A stretch of DNA of 32,995 bases from an uncultured Clostridia bacterium (GTDB taxonomy: Bacteria > Bacillota > Clostridia > Oscillospirales > Ruminococcaceae): assembly GCA_947644575.1 (NCBI GenBank), contig CANRZX010000004.1, forward strand, positions 1-32,995, written 5' to 3'. Shown here piece after piece: positions 16,102 to 23,808 of the stretch; positions within the stretch are counted from its first letter, which is position 1; the number at the start of each line of letters is the position of its first letter. The position numbers and the translations under genes are program-made. Under the pieces are notes generated by a model. That model saw only the letters and a list, made by a program, of their open reading frames with translations. It was not told where the DNA came from and made no database searches.

Positions 16102-17358
16102 GTGAAAATTGTTTTGATTGGCGCCGGACAGCGAGGACGGATCTATGCGGATTACATAGCGGAAAAGGACGGCATACAGGTTGTGGCGGTTGTGGAGCCG
16201 AACGACGCGCGCCGGAACGCGGCCGCCGCGCAGCTGGGCATCGCCGGGGATCGGTGCTTTTCATCCGTCGAGGCGCTGTGGGCCCAGGGAAAAATTGCGG
16301 ACGCGGCAATTATCGCTTCGATGGACCGGGATCATTACGCGCAGGTGATGAAGGCGCTGGAGCTGGGCTACCATATTCTTCTGGAAAAGCCCATTTCCCC
16401 CGACCCCGCTGAATGCATGGACATCCTGCGCTTTGCCAAGAAGAGAAAGCTGCATGTGGTAGTCTGCCACGTCTTGCGCTACACGCCGTTTTTCTCCCGA
16501 ATCAAGGAGATTCTCGATTCCGGGCGCATCGGCCGCCTTGTGTCGGTCCGGCTGGACGAAAATATCGGGAATTTCCATTTTGCGCACAGCTTTGTGCGCG
16601 GCAACTGGCGCAGGGCGGAGCTGGCCAGTCCCAGCATCATGCAGAAGTCCTGCCACGACATGGATTTGCTGAACTGGCTGGTGGGCGCGCAGGCAAAGCG
16701 CGTTTCCTCCTGCGGCTCGCTGCATTATTTCAAGGAGAGCAACGCGCCCGCCGGCAGCACGGACCGCTGCGCGACCTGCCCCGCCGAGAGCGCCTGCCGC
16801 TTCAGCGCCTATAAAAGCTATCTGCCCGCTGCGGGGGAGTGGCCCGCAGCCGTCATCACTCCCTCGGCGGACCCCGAGGCGTTGCGCAAGGAGCTCGAGC
16901 ACAGTCCCTATGGTCGCTGCGTGTACCGCTGCGACAACGACGTGTGCGATCAGCAGGTGGTCGCGGTGGAATACGAGGGTGGCCAGACGGCAAGTTTCAA
17001 CATGTCTGCCTTTACCAACCGGATGAACCGCACGATCCATGTGATGTGTGAGGACGGGGAAATCTTCGGCGACGACGGCCTGCACGAGATTGAGGTGATT
17101 TCCTTTGCATCCAATCAGGTGGAAGGCTATCAATCCGAAAAGATCTATGTGCCGGAGCCGCGCAGCGGTCATGGCGGGGGCGACGCGGGCGTCGCGGATG
17201 ATTTCATCAGTCTTTTGCAGGACGACCGGCCGGCCCGCTCCGAAATCGGCATGTCTGTGGACAGCCACGTGATGGCCGCGGCGGCGGAGCTGAGCCGGGC
17301 GACCGGACGGACCATTGATTTAGACGCCTACCGCTGCGAGCTGCGGAAGGAAGAATGA
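16102..17358 (+). CDS. Gfo/Idh/MocA family sugar oxidoreductase
   Basis: NAD(P)-dependent oxidoreductase acting on a sugar, inositol or sugar derivative, 418 aa. The Rossmann motif GAGQRG is at residues 7-12, EKP at 95-97, and the C-terminal alpha/beta domain carries SCHDMDLLNWLVG, with the Asp and neighbouring residues usual for the active site. A cysteine cluster (RCATCPAESAC) lies in the middle, as in one subset of the family. I chose the GTG at 16102 because GAGGAGG stands 8 bases upstream; the track's GTG at 16078 and the ATG at 16081 have none. It heads a long plus-strand cluster and overlaps the next gene as ATGA. Confidence 0.85.
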   Translation: MKIVLIGAGQRGRIYADYIAEKDGIQVVAVVEPNDARRNAAAAQLGIAGDRCFSSVEALWAQGKIADAAIIASMDRDHYAQVMKALELGYHILLEKPISPDPAECMDILRFAKKRKLHVVVCHVLRYTPFFSRIKEILDSGRIGRLVSVRLDENIGNFHFAHSFVRGNWRRAELASPSIMQKSCHDMDLLNWLVGAQAKRVSSCGSLHYFKESNAPAGSTDRCATCPAESACRFSAYKSYLPAAGEWPAAVITPSADPEALRKELEHSPYGRCVYRCDNDVCDQQVVAVEYEGGQTASFNMSAFTNRMNRTIHVMCEDGEIFGDDGLHEIEVISFASNQVEGYQSEKIYVPEPRSGHGGGDAGVADDFISLLQDDRPARSEIGMSVDSHVMAAAAELSRATGRTIDLDAYRCELRKEE

Positions 17359-17564
17359 AGCGGCTTGCCTGCGCGGCCTGCGGAGCGCCGATGACAAACG
17401 ACGAAATCGCTTTTTGCCTGCACCTGCACGGGGGCGCGGCGGCCCGCTTCCTCTGCGTGAAGTGCATGGCGGCGGACTTTGGATGCCCGCCGGAGCATCT
17501 GCAAAAAAAAATCGGGCTTTTAAGAAACAGCGGCTGCAGATATTTTGCTGAAACCTATGTGTGA
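17355..17564 (+). CDS. Small cysteine-rich (zinc-ribbon-like) protein
   Basis: A 69-aa protein starting in the stop codon of the oxidoreductase gene (ATGA), so the two are translationally coupled. CAACG near residue 6 and CVKC near residue 35 form a four-cysteine zinc-ribbon pattern, with extra Cys residues further on (FGCPP, NSGCRYF). No enzyme domain fits in this length. It may be a metal-binding partner of the oxidoreductase or a regulator. I do not know its function. Confidence 0.65.
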   Translation: MKRLACAACGAPMTNDEIAFCLHLHGGAAARFLCVKCMAADFGCPPEHLQKKIGLLRNSGCRYFAETYV

Positions 17565-17617
17565 CGGCGCCGCGCGGACAACCGCCGCACGCAGGATTAT
17601 TTTGGAGGAGGAACGAC

Positions 17618-18940
17618 ATGCAGACGGTGATCCCAAAAACAATCCCGGATCTTCTGACCAATCCCGGCATCGGCTTTATCGCGGCCCCGCATCTGATGGG
17701 GAACCCCGCCGAGCTGCGGGATAACCGGGGCGTTCCGGTGGAAGAATACCGCTTCCTGCAGAGTACAAAAACGTGGAACCACCCGGATTCCGGCCTGTAT
17801 TACTGCGGGGGCCGGTGGAAGGAGCTGGAGCCGGGGCAGGGTAAATACCGCTGGGATATTCTGGACGAGGGTCTGGAAAAGGCCCGCCGGATGGGCTGCA
17901 CCTCCATTGTGCGCGTCGCGCCCTATGCGCTGCGCCCAGAGGAAGATGTTCCCTCGTGGATGCGCGAGAAATGGCCGGAGGAGCCGGACTATCCGTTCTG
18001 GCGCGTCGATCCCAATACGACGGATTACGCCGACCGCTGGGCGGAATTTGTCCGCGCATTCGCGGCGCGCTTTGACGGGGATGAGCGCATTTCCTCTGTG
18101 GATCTCGCCATCACGGGCGCGTGGGGCGAGGGCGGAGGCTCGGAGTTTATGGATCCGGAAAAGTTAGAGCAGATCATTTCCGCGTATCTCGACGGCTTCA
18201 CCAAAACGCCGATCCAGGCGCTGCTGCACGACCCTGTCAGTGTGGCGTGCATCCGCAGGCACCGGGCGAAGGTAGGCTTCCGAGTAGACTGCCTCGGCGA
18301 TATGGGCGGCTTCCATCCCGGGCGCTGGAGCCATATGGAGGACTACTATCCGCAGAATGTAGTCAATTTCCATATGCAGGACGCGTGGAAGGAAGCCCCG
18401 GTTGTGTTTGAGGCCTGCTGGCACACCAACGACTGGTATCTGCAGGGCTGGGACATCGATTATATCATCGACGAAAGCCTGAAATGGCACATTTCCTCCT
18501 ATAACGCGAAGGGCACGACGATCCCGCAGGCGTGGCAGAAAAGCGTGGAGCGCTGGGTACGGAAAATGGGCTATCGGTACGAGATCCACTCCTGCGCTGT
18601 CTCCGAGCAGGCGCAGCCGGGCGGCGCGCTGGATTTCGAGATGCTCGTCAGCAATACGGGCGTCGCCCCGTGCTACCATAATTATGCCCCCGTGCTCCGC
18701 TTTGCCGGGGAGAACGCTTCGTTTGATCTGCCCATCGATACGGATATCCGCCGGTGGATGCCGGACGCGGATCTTCGCGTCGCTCAAAGGCTGACGATCC
18801 CGGAAAGCGCGCCCAAGGGGACTTATATGGTGAAGCTGGGTTTCCCGGTACCCGGGTATCTCGACAAGACGCTCCGGCTTGCCATCGAAGGGCGGGACGC
18901 GGAGGGCTTTTATCCGCTGTGTCCGGTGCGGATCGGATAA
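17618..18940 (+). CDS. DUF4832-type glycosidase-like protein
   Basis: A 440-aa cytosolic protein. The first 320 residues look like a clan-A-type TIM barrel: NPGIGF, GRWKELEPGQGKYRWDILDEGL, then ITGAWGEGGG with a likely acid/base Glu171, and APVVFEACW with a possible nucleophile Glu265. From about residue 325 a beta-sandwich with LVSNTGVAPCYHNYAPVLRF matches the DUF4832 style (a GVAP turn after a strand of aliphatic residues). GGAGGAGG precedes the ATG at 17618; the track start lacks one. Likely a beta-glycosidase-like enzyme acting on an imported oligosaccharide, with substrate unknown. The MITE-like copy B follows within 22 bp. Confidence 0.72.
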   Translation: MQTVIPKTIPDLLTNPGIGFIAAPHLMGNPAELRDNRGVPVEEYRFLQSTKTWNHPDSGLYYCGGRWKELEPGQGKYRWDILDEGLEKARRMGCTSIVRVAPYALRPEEDVPSWMREKWPEEPDYPFWRVDPNTTDYADRWAEFVRAFAARFDGDERISSVDLAITGAWGEGGGSEFMDPEKLEQIISAYLDGFTKTPIQALLHDPVSVACIRRHRAKVGFRVDCLGDMGGFHPGRWSHMEDYYPQNVVNFHMQDAWKEAPVVFEACWHTNDWYLQGWDIDYIIDESLKWHISSYNAKGTTIPQAWQKSVERWVRKMGYRYEIHSCAVSEQAQPGGALDFEMLVSNTGVAPCYHNYAPVLRFAGENASFDLPIDTDIRRWMPDADLRVAQRLTIPESAPKGTYMVKLGFPVPGYLDKTLRLAIEGRDAEGFYPLCPVRIG

Positions 18941-18961
18941 GCGCCTGAACGGGCTCTGAGA

Positions 18962-19234
18962 GTAATCACTGATTCAATCGGTAGGTCAGACCGGCGAGCA
19001 GATTTCCCGCCTGTTGAAGGTGAAAAATCGCAGGAATACTTGGTGCCCCCGCAAGGGGGATGCCAAAATTCTAAAGCGGCACAGCCGCTAAGAATTTTGC
19101 AATATTTTAAGGTTTTGAGGCAAAAACAGGCGGTCGTCGGCCACATAAGGAACGTGCGGCCGACATTTCCCCGCGGGAATATGCGGGGTCAAAGATGCCG
19201 CAGAGATGTGCCTGACGATTTATTCAGTGATTAC
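18962..19234. mobile_element. MITE-like element copy B (terminal inverted repeats, GAGA duplication)
   Basis: Left end GTAATCACTGATTCAATC (18962-18979) and right end GATTTATTCAGTGATTAC (19217-19234) match as inverted repeats with two differences in 18. GAGA flanks both sides (18958-18961, 19235-19238). The 273-bp interior holds hairpins: CCCCC-GCAA-GGGGG (about 19046-19059), AAAATTCT..AGCGGC-ACA-GCCGCT..AGAATTTT (19065-19098), GTCGGCC/GGCCGAC and CCCCGC/GCGGGG. No coding frame is present. It sits between two genes that would otherwise be about 40 bp apart. Confidence 0.83.
19137..19190 (+). repeat. Conserved double-hairpin block (copy B)
   Basis: Second copy of the block at 5479-5533, with the identical TTCCCCGCG and GAATATGCGGGGTC words around one variable base and the same GGAACG loop word. 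The first stem here is GTCGGCC/GGCCGAC. Confidence 0.75.
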
Positions 19235-19253
19235 GAGAAAGGAGAGATGCGGA

Positions 19254-20546
19254 ATGACGGAATTTGCACGTCTTACAGCCCAATTTGAGCTTTCCGGTTT
19301 TCCGGAGGGGCTGGATTCCCTGTATGACCAATACGCGGTCGGTTATCAGCCGCATGCGCTGATGCGCCGGGAACTGATCGGCGAAATGTGTGCGCGGTTT
19401 GAGGCGGGCGCGCAGGCCGAGCAGCGGCTGCTGGCCGCGCTGGACGAGATCGGGGCCAATCCGGAGCTGCTGAAGCTTTCAAGTTTTCTGGTGCACGATA
19501 TGTGCGCGGCACGGCACCGGCTTGATCTGGACGATTACCACGTCATGGAGCCCAAAAAGGGTGTGGAGCATGCCGAGCTGTATTCCTGCCTGCTGCTGTT
19601 CGCTTGCATCGAGCCGTCCATGCGGCGTTTGGAAAAGCTGGGAATGCCGCCGGAATACTATGAAAAAACGCCGTTTTCCCCCGCGAAGCGGCAGCTGGAA
19701 AAACTGCGCAGCACAGGAGACGGCCGTGTAAGCGATTTCCCGTGGGATATGAACTTCTACACCTGCAGTCTGTTCCCGCTCGGTCGCTTTAACTTCATCC
19801 CCTTCCGCGTGGACGACCCGATCCGGGTGTTCCGCAAAGGGAAGGAAACCGTCGCCTTCTTCACCGAGCCGCACCGCATCCGCCGCGACGGGATGATCGA
19901 CGGCGTAAACGGCCAGAAGGATCCGGAGGCGTTTGACATCCGGTATGAGGAAAAGGACGGTATTGTCACCGGCTGGCCGATCTGCCCCGCCGGAACGGTG
20001 GAGCCGCAGCCGCGTAGCATCGCTCTGGCGGAATGGGAAATGGTGCTCCAAAAAGGGGATATCCTGATGGGCTTTCACATCCCGGGCGGGCCGGGGTATG
20101 ACCCGCAGCACCTGCGTGACGACTGCCTGATGTGCTACGAATTCTTCAAAAAATGGTTTCCGGAGATTGAGATCAAGGGCTTTGGCAGCGAGAGCTGGCT
20201 GTACGACCCCCATCTCGCGATGCTGTTGGAGGGGCGCGGCAACATTGCCAAAATGCAGTGCCAGATGTATATTTATCCGATCGAGAGCGGCGACGGGCAG
20301 GTGTGGCGCGAGCTGTTCCACGGCAGACGCTCGCCGGACGAGGTCGAACCGAAGAGCCGTCTGCAGAAAGCGGCGGCGGAATATATGGAACAGGGCGGAC
20401 GCTTCACGCCTTGCAGCATGTTTGTGCTGGCGCAGGATCTGCCCCGCGTAGAGCGCGAGCCGCTTTATGCAGAGGAGAGCGTTTATCGGAGCGTTTGGGA
20501 GCGCATGCGCCAGCCGCTGTCTGCGCAGGAAGGGAACGAAACATGA
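19254..20546 (+). CDS. Acyltransferase-domain protein (NAT_N / GNAT_C-like)
   Basis: A 430-aa cytosolic protein. The C-terminal half carries GDILMGFHIPGGPGYD, LRDDCLMCYEFFKKWFPE and SESWLYDPHL, the pattern of the two-domain acyltransferase-like family seen in many Clostridia. The N-terminal helical half has an LLLFACIEPSMRRLEK region. The substrate is unknown; acyl transfer to a sugar or amino sugar is a guess from the neighbours. The ATG at 19254 has GGAG about 9 bases upstream. The track start at 19206 lies inside MITE copy B and is rejected. The gene overlaps the next as ATGA. Confidence 0.72.
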   Translation: MTEFARLTAQFELSGFPEGLDSLYDQYAVGYQPHALMRRELIGEMCARFEAGAQAEQRLLAALDEIGANPELLKLSSFLVHDMCAARHRLDLDDYHVMEPKKGVEHAELYSCLLLFACIEPSMRRLEKLGMPPEYYEKTPFSPAKRQLEKLRSTGDGRVSDFPWDMNFYTCSLFPLGRFNFIPFRVDDPIRVFRKGKETVAFFTEPHRIRRDGMIDGVNGQKDPEAFDIRYEEKDGIVTGWPICPAGTVEPQPRSIALAEWEMVLQKGDILMGFHIPGGPGYDPQHLRDDCLMCYEFFKKWFPEIEIKGFGSESWLYDPHLAMLLEGRGNIAKMQCQMYIYPIESGDGQVWRELFHGRRSPDEVEPKSRLQKAAAEYMEQGGRFTPCSMFVLAQDLPRVEREPLYAEESVYRSVWERMRQPLSAQEGNET

Positions 20547-21574
20547 ATATCTATTCTTTAGAGTATTTTGAGCGAACGCTTCCTGTGGAAAAAATCCGTC
20601 CGCCGTACAAAAAGCCGGAACCCGACGGTTCGCGTCTGTCGGTTTGCGGCGTGGAGCAGGCGGCGTGGGACGGCGCTCCCGTTCCGGCGCCGGACAGCAT
20701 GGCGCTGCTGGCGCCGCAGCCCGCACGCGGAGAGGGCCCGCGCTGCACGGAGGTTTTCCTGCAGCGGCTTGGCATGCAGACCGAAGGCGGACGCGATTTC
20801 GCGGGCGTCTTGCTCGATGAGGATGCCGCAGATCCCGCCGAATTCGCCGTATGGCGGCGCGCGTTTGACAACGCGACGCTGATTGCTCGGGCAGCGCGGC
20901 CGGAGCAGGTTGCGGCGCTGCGCACCGAGGGTGTTCCCTTCGGTTTGCTGCTGGACGCCCGCGCGGGGCTTCTGCCGGTTCGCCGCCAGCTTGCACAGCA
21001 GAGCTTGCAGTTCGTGTGGGAAACCGCCCCGGTTTTTCTGCTGGCAAAAGGATGTCCCGATGCAAAATCGGCGCTGCGGCAGGCAATGGACGGCTGGCAC
21101 GTGCTGGCCGCGGACGTTCCCGGCGCCGTGCCCGGTTCGCTTCTGGTGCGCAGGGTTACCTATCCGAAAGCGCTGTCCGCCGGAGGGGCGCTTCCCCTGC
21201 GTCTCTGGCTGCAGAATGTGGGCAACACGCCTGTCTATGCTGCCTCCCGGGTACGGCTGCAGCTGAAAGGGGCGGACGGCTGCTTCCCGGTGGCGGTGCA
21301 GCTTGCGCCGCGCGTCTGGCCGATTGGCGATACGGTGTACAACGAGATCACCCAGCTTCCGGGCGTCGCCCCGGGCGGCTATGCGCTGCGGTGCCGTGTG
21401 TGGAAAAATGACGGTTGCGGCACGGTTCCGCTCGGCGGGGAAGGCGCGGACGGTTGGCTCGCGCTCGGCACGGCCGTGCTGGATGATGTACCCCGGCCGG
21501 AATTATACGCCGTGTGGGATACATATTATCCGGATGGGTACTACCCGCTGGAGGACCCGAAGCTTCCGGAATAA
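20543..21574 (+). CDS. Protein of unknown function with DUF4832-like C-terminal domain
   Basis: A 343-aa protein whose ATG overlaps the upstream stop (ATGA), so it is made together with the acyltransferase-like protein. I do not recognise the first 190 residues, which look like a reduced barrel (FGLLLDARAGLLPVRRQLAQ). From about 210 on, LPLRLWLQNVGNTPVYAASRVRLQL resembles the beta-sandwich of the DUF4832 protein upstream, and the tail is rich in Tyr and Pro. There is no signal peptide and there are no clear catalytic residues. It could be a non-catalytic glycan-binding partner or a diverged glycosidase. The track start at 20258 is in another gene's coding sequence. Confidence 0.6.
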   Translation: MNIYSLEYFERTLPVEKIRPPYKKPEPDGSRLSVCGVEQAAWDGAPVPAPDSMALLAPQPARGEGPRCTEVFLQRLGMQTEGGRDFAGVLLDEDAADPAEFAVWRRAFDNATLIARAARPEQVAALRTEGVPFGLLLDARAGLLPVRRQLAQQSLQFVWETAPVFLLAKGCPDAKSALRQAMDGWHVLAADVPGAVPGSLLVRRVTYPKALSAGGALPLRLWLQNVGNTPVYAASRVRLQLKGADGCFPVAVQLAPRVWPIGDTVYNEITQLPGVAPGGYALRCRVWKNDGCGTVPLGGEGADGWLALGTAVLDDVPRPELYAVWDTYYPDGYYPLEDPKLPE

Positions 21575-21694
21575 TCCGGAGCGCATATCCCTTTGCGCCG
21601 GGATGGGACGATCTGAAAGGCAAAGCGGATGCCGAAGCTTTTGGCACGCATGGCTTTTCAGACCGCTCAGGATAGGAAAGGAGAGAGCGGAACG

Positions 21695-22645
21695 ATGGCA
21701 AAAAGTGAGACAAAAACGGACCGGAGCGGGAGGAAAAAGGGTATTCTGCATGAGCTGAGCACAAACAGGACGCTGTACCTGATGTGCGCGCCGGCCATGC
21801 TGCTGCTCTTCCTGCTGTGCTATCTGCCGTTCGGCGGAATCTGGATGGCCTTCACCGATTTCAACGCGCTGGACGGTGTGTTTGGCAGTCCCTTTGTCGG
21901 GCTGCGGAATTTCCGCATCTTTTTCAATCAGCTGACGGCGTGGAATGTGGTAAAGAACACGCTGATTATCAATTTCTTTGGCATCATCCTCGGCCTGATC
22001 GTCCCGATTTCGCTCGCCATCTTCCTCAACGAGATGCGGCTCGGCATTTATAAGCGCGTGGTGCAGAGCGTAATGTTTTTCCCTTACTTCCTGTCGTGGG
22101 TTGTTGTGGGCGCGATCATTTACGGCCTGCTCGCCACGGACGTGGGCGTGGTAAACAATATGCTCGAATCGATGGGGCTGGAGCCCGTGCGCTGGTTCGC
22201 CGAGCCGAAATACTGGAAAACGATCCTCATCGTTGCGAATGTATGGAAATGGAGCGGGTACAACAGTATCGTCTATCTCGCGGCCATTACGAACTTCGAC
22301 CCCAATCTGTTTGAGGCGGCGGAGGTGGACGGCGCATCCCGTTTCCAGCAGATCCTGCACCTCACAATCCCGATGCTGAAGCCCACCGCGGTGGTGCTCA
22401 CACTCTTGAGCGTCGGCCGGATTTTCTTCGGCGACTTCGGCATGGTATACGGCATTGTGGGCGAGAATCCGATCCTTGTGGACGCGGTGAACGTCATCGA
22501 CACCTATGTGTACCGCAGCATGCGCGGCATGGGCTTCTCCTACGGCACCGCGGTGGGCCTGATGCAGTCGGTGCTGGGGCTGATCCTTGTGAGTTTGGCG
22601 AACCACGCCGCCAAAAAGATTAACGACGGGGAGGGGCTGTTCTGA
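21695..22645 (+). CDS. ABC sugar permease, LplB type
   Basis: First membrane subunit of a CUT1-type oligosaccharide importer, 316 aa. The first membrane segment is YLMCAPAMLLLFLLCYLPFGGIW, and the ATPase-contact loop is EAAEVDGASRFQQILHLTIP. A GGAG lies about 14 bases before the ATG at 21695; the track's start at 21629 has no site. Its stop overlaps the next ATG (TGATG), the normal layout for LplB-YtcP pairs. The binding protein follows and there is no ATPase gene, as usual for this group, which shares an MsmX-like ATPase. Confidence 0.93.
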   Translation: MAKSETKTDRSGRKKGILHELSTNRTLYLMCAPAMLLLFLLCYLPFGGIWMAFTDFNALDGVFGSPFVGLRNFRIFFNQLTAWNVVKNTLIINFFGIILGLIVPISLAIFLNEMRLGIYKRVVQSVMFFPYFLSWVVVGAIIYGLLATDVGVVNNMLESMGLEPVRWFAEPKYWKTILIVANVWKWSGYNSIVYLAAITNFDPNLFEAAEVDGASRFQQILHLTIPMLKPTAVVLTLLSVGRIFFGDFGMVYGIVGENPILVDAVNVIDTYVYRSMRGMGFSYGTAVGLMQSVLGLILVSLANHAAKKINDGEGLF

Positions 22646-23538
22646 TGCATATCAAAAAGCGCACCGGAGACCGCATATTCAAAGCGGTGGCGGTTCTGTT
22701 CGTTTCGCTGTTTGCCCTGGTCTGCCTGTATCCTCTGGTGATGGTCGTCTCGGTTTCGTTTTCCAATGAGACTGAGGTGCTGCTCAACGGGTATTCCGCG
22801 TTTCCGCAGAAGCCCACGCTGGACACCTACCGGTATATTTTCGCGAACAGCGGCGCAAAGATCGTCCGCAGCTACGGCGTAACGATTTTCATCACCGTTG
22901 TCGGTACGCTGGGCTCGCTGCTGATCACCAGCATGTGCGCGTTCGCGCTCTCCATCAAAAAGCTGCGGTATCGGAACATCATCGCCTATCTCTGCAATTT
23001 CACCATCATCTTTTCGGCTGGTCTGATTCCGTGGTACATCATCTGCACGAGCGTGCTGCAGCTGAAAAACAGCATATGGGCGCTGGTGATCCCCAGCCTT
23101 ATCAGCGTATGGAACATGTTCCTGATGCGGACGTATCTGTCGCAGGTTCCGTACGCGCTGTATGAATCGGCGCTGATCGAGGGCGCGGGCTGGATGCGCA
23201 TCTTCTGGCGCATCGCGGCGCCGCTTTCCAAAACGGCGTTTTTGACCGTGGGCCTGATGTACGCGCTCACCTACTGGAATGACTGGTGGAACGCGCTGAT
23301 GTTTATCGAGAAGAAGGAGCTTTTCCCGCTGCAGTATTTCCTGTACGGCATTCTTTCCAACGTCAACGCCATCAGCTCCGGGCGTGTGCCGGCGGGCGTC
23401 ACGGGCACGCTTCAGCTCCCGGCGGAAACGGTGAAAATGGCCGTCACCATCATTACCATCGGCCCGATTATCTTCATGTATCCGTTTATCCAGAAATATT
23501 TCGTCAGCGGCGTGATGAGCGGCGCGGTGAAGGAATAA
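22645..23538 (+). CDS. ABC sugar permease, YtcP/LplC type
   Basis: Second permease of the importer, 297 aa. It starts MHIKKRTGDRIFKAVAVLFV, has the expected first helix and the long FSNETEVLLNGYSAFP loop typical of LplC/YtcP, and an EAA-type loop ESALIEGAGWMRIFWRIAAP followed by TYWNDWWNALMF. The last residues (YFVSGVMSGAVKE) are a conserved ending of this subfamily. It is translationally coupled to the permease before it. A 270-bp stretch with a small AAGCC/GGCTT stem and no clear promoter separates it from the binding protein. Confidence 0.93.
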   Translation: MHIKKRTGDRIFKAVAVLFVSLFALVCLYPLVMVVSVSFSNETEVLLNGYSAFPQKPTLDTYRYIFANSGAKIVRSYGVTIFITVVGTLGSLLITSMCAFALSIKKLRYRNIIAYLCNFTIIFSAGLIPWYIICTSVLQLKNSIWALVIPSLISVWNMFLMRTYLSQVPYALYESALIEGAGWMRIFWRIAAPLSKTAFLTVGLMYALTYWNDWWNALMFIEKKELFPLQYFLYGILSNVNAISSGRVPAGVTGTLQLPAETVKMAVTIITIGPIIFMYPFIQKYFVSGVMSGAVKE

Positions 23539-23808
23539 GCCCGCGCGGGGCGGCTGCTTTTGGTTGGAGGATCCTTTTGCGCGGCGCGCTCTGGGATCTG
23601 CAAACATAAGGCAATCCCGCACAAAGAACGCCGAACGGCTTTGTACCCATCTTGCTTGCAGATTTCCCGTCCTATTTTACAAAAATTTTCGGCAAGCCAC
23701 AAAGGCTTTCCTGCGGTTTTTGTCTCATCTGACAGAAAATCTGCCGGCGCAATCCGGGCACAATCTTTATGCGGTATTGCCATAAATCACAGAAAATGGA
23801 GGATGAAT

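Noticed and set aside
19206-19253. Upstream ATG of the acyltransferase ORF at 19206
   Set aside because: It lies inside the inverted repeat of MITE copy B, has no ribosome site and would add 16 residues of element sequence. The ATG at 19254 with GGAG upstream is better.
19479-21086. 535-aa minus-strand ORF
   Set aside because: It runs antisense across two coupled plus-strand genes; its Pro/Arg/Ala-rich translation is typical of a GC-rich shadow.
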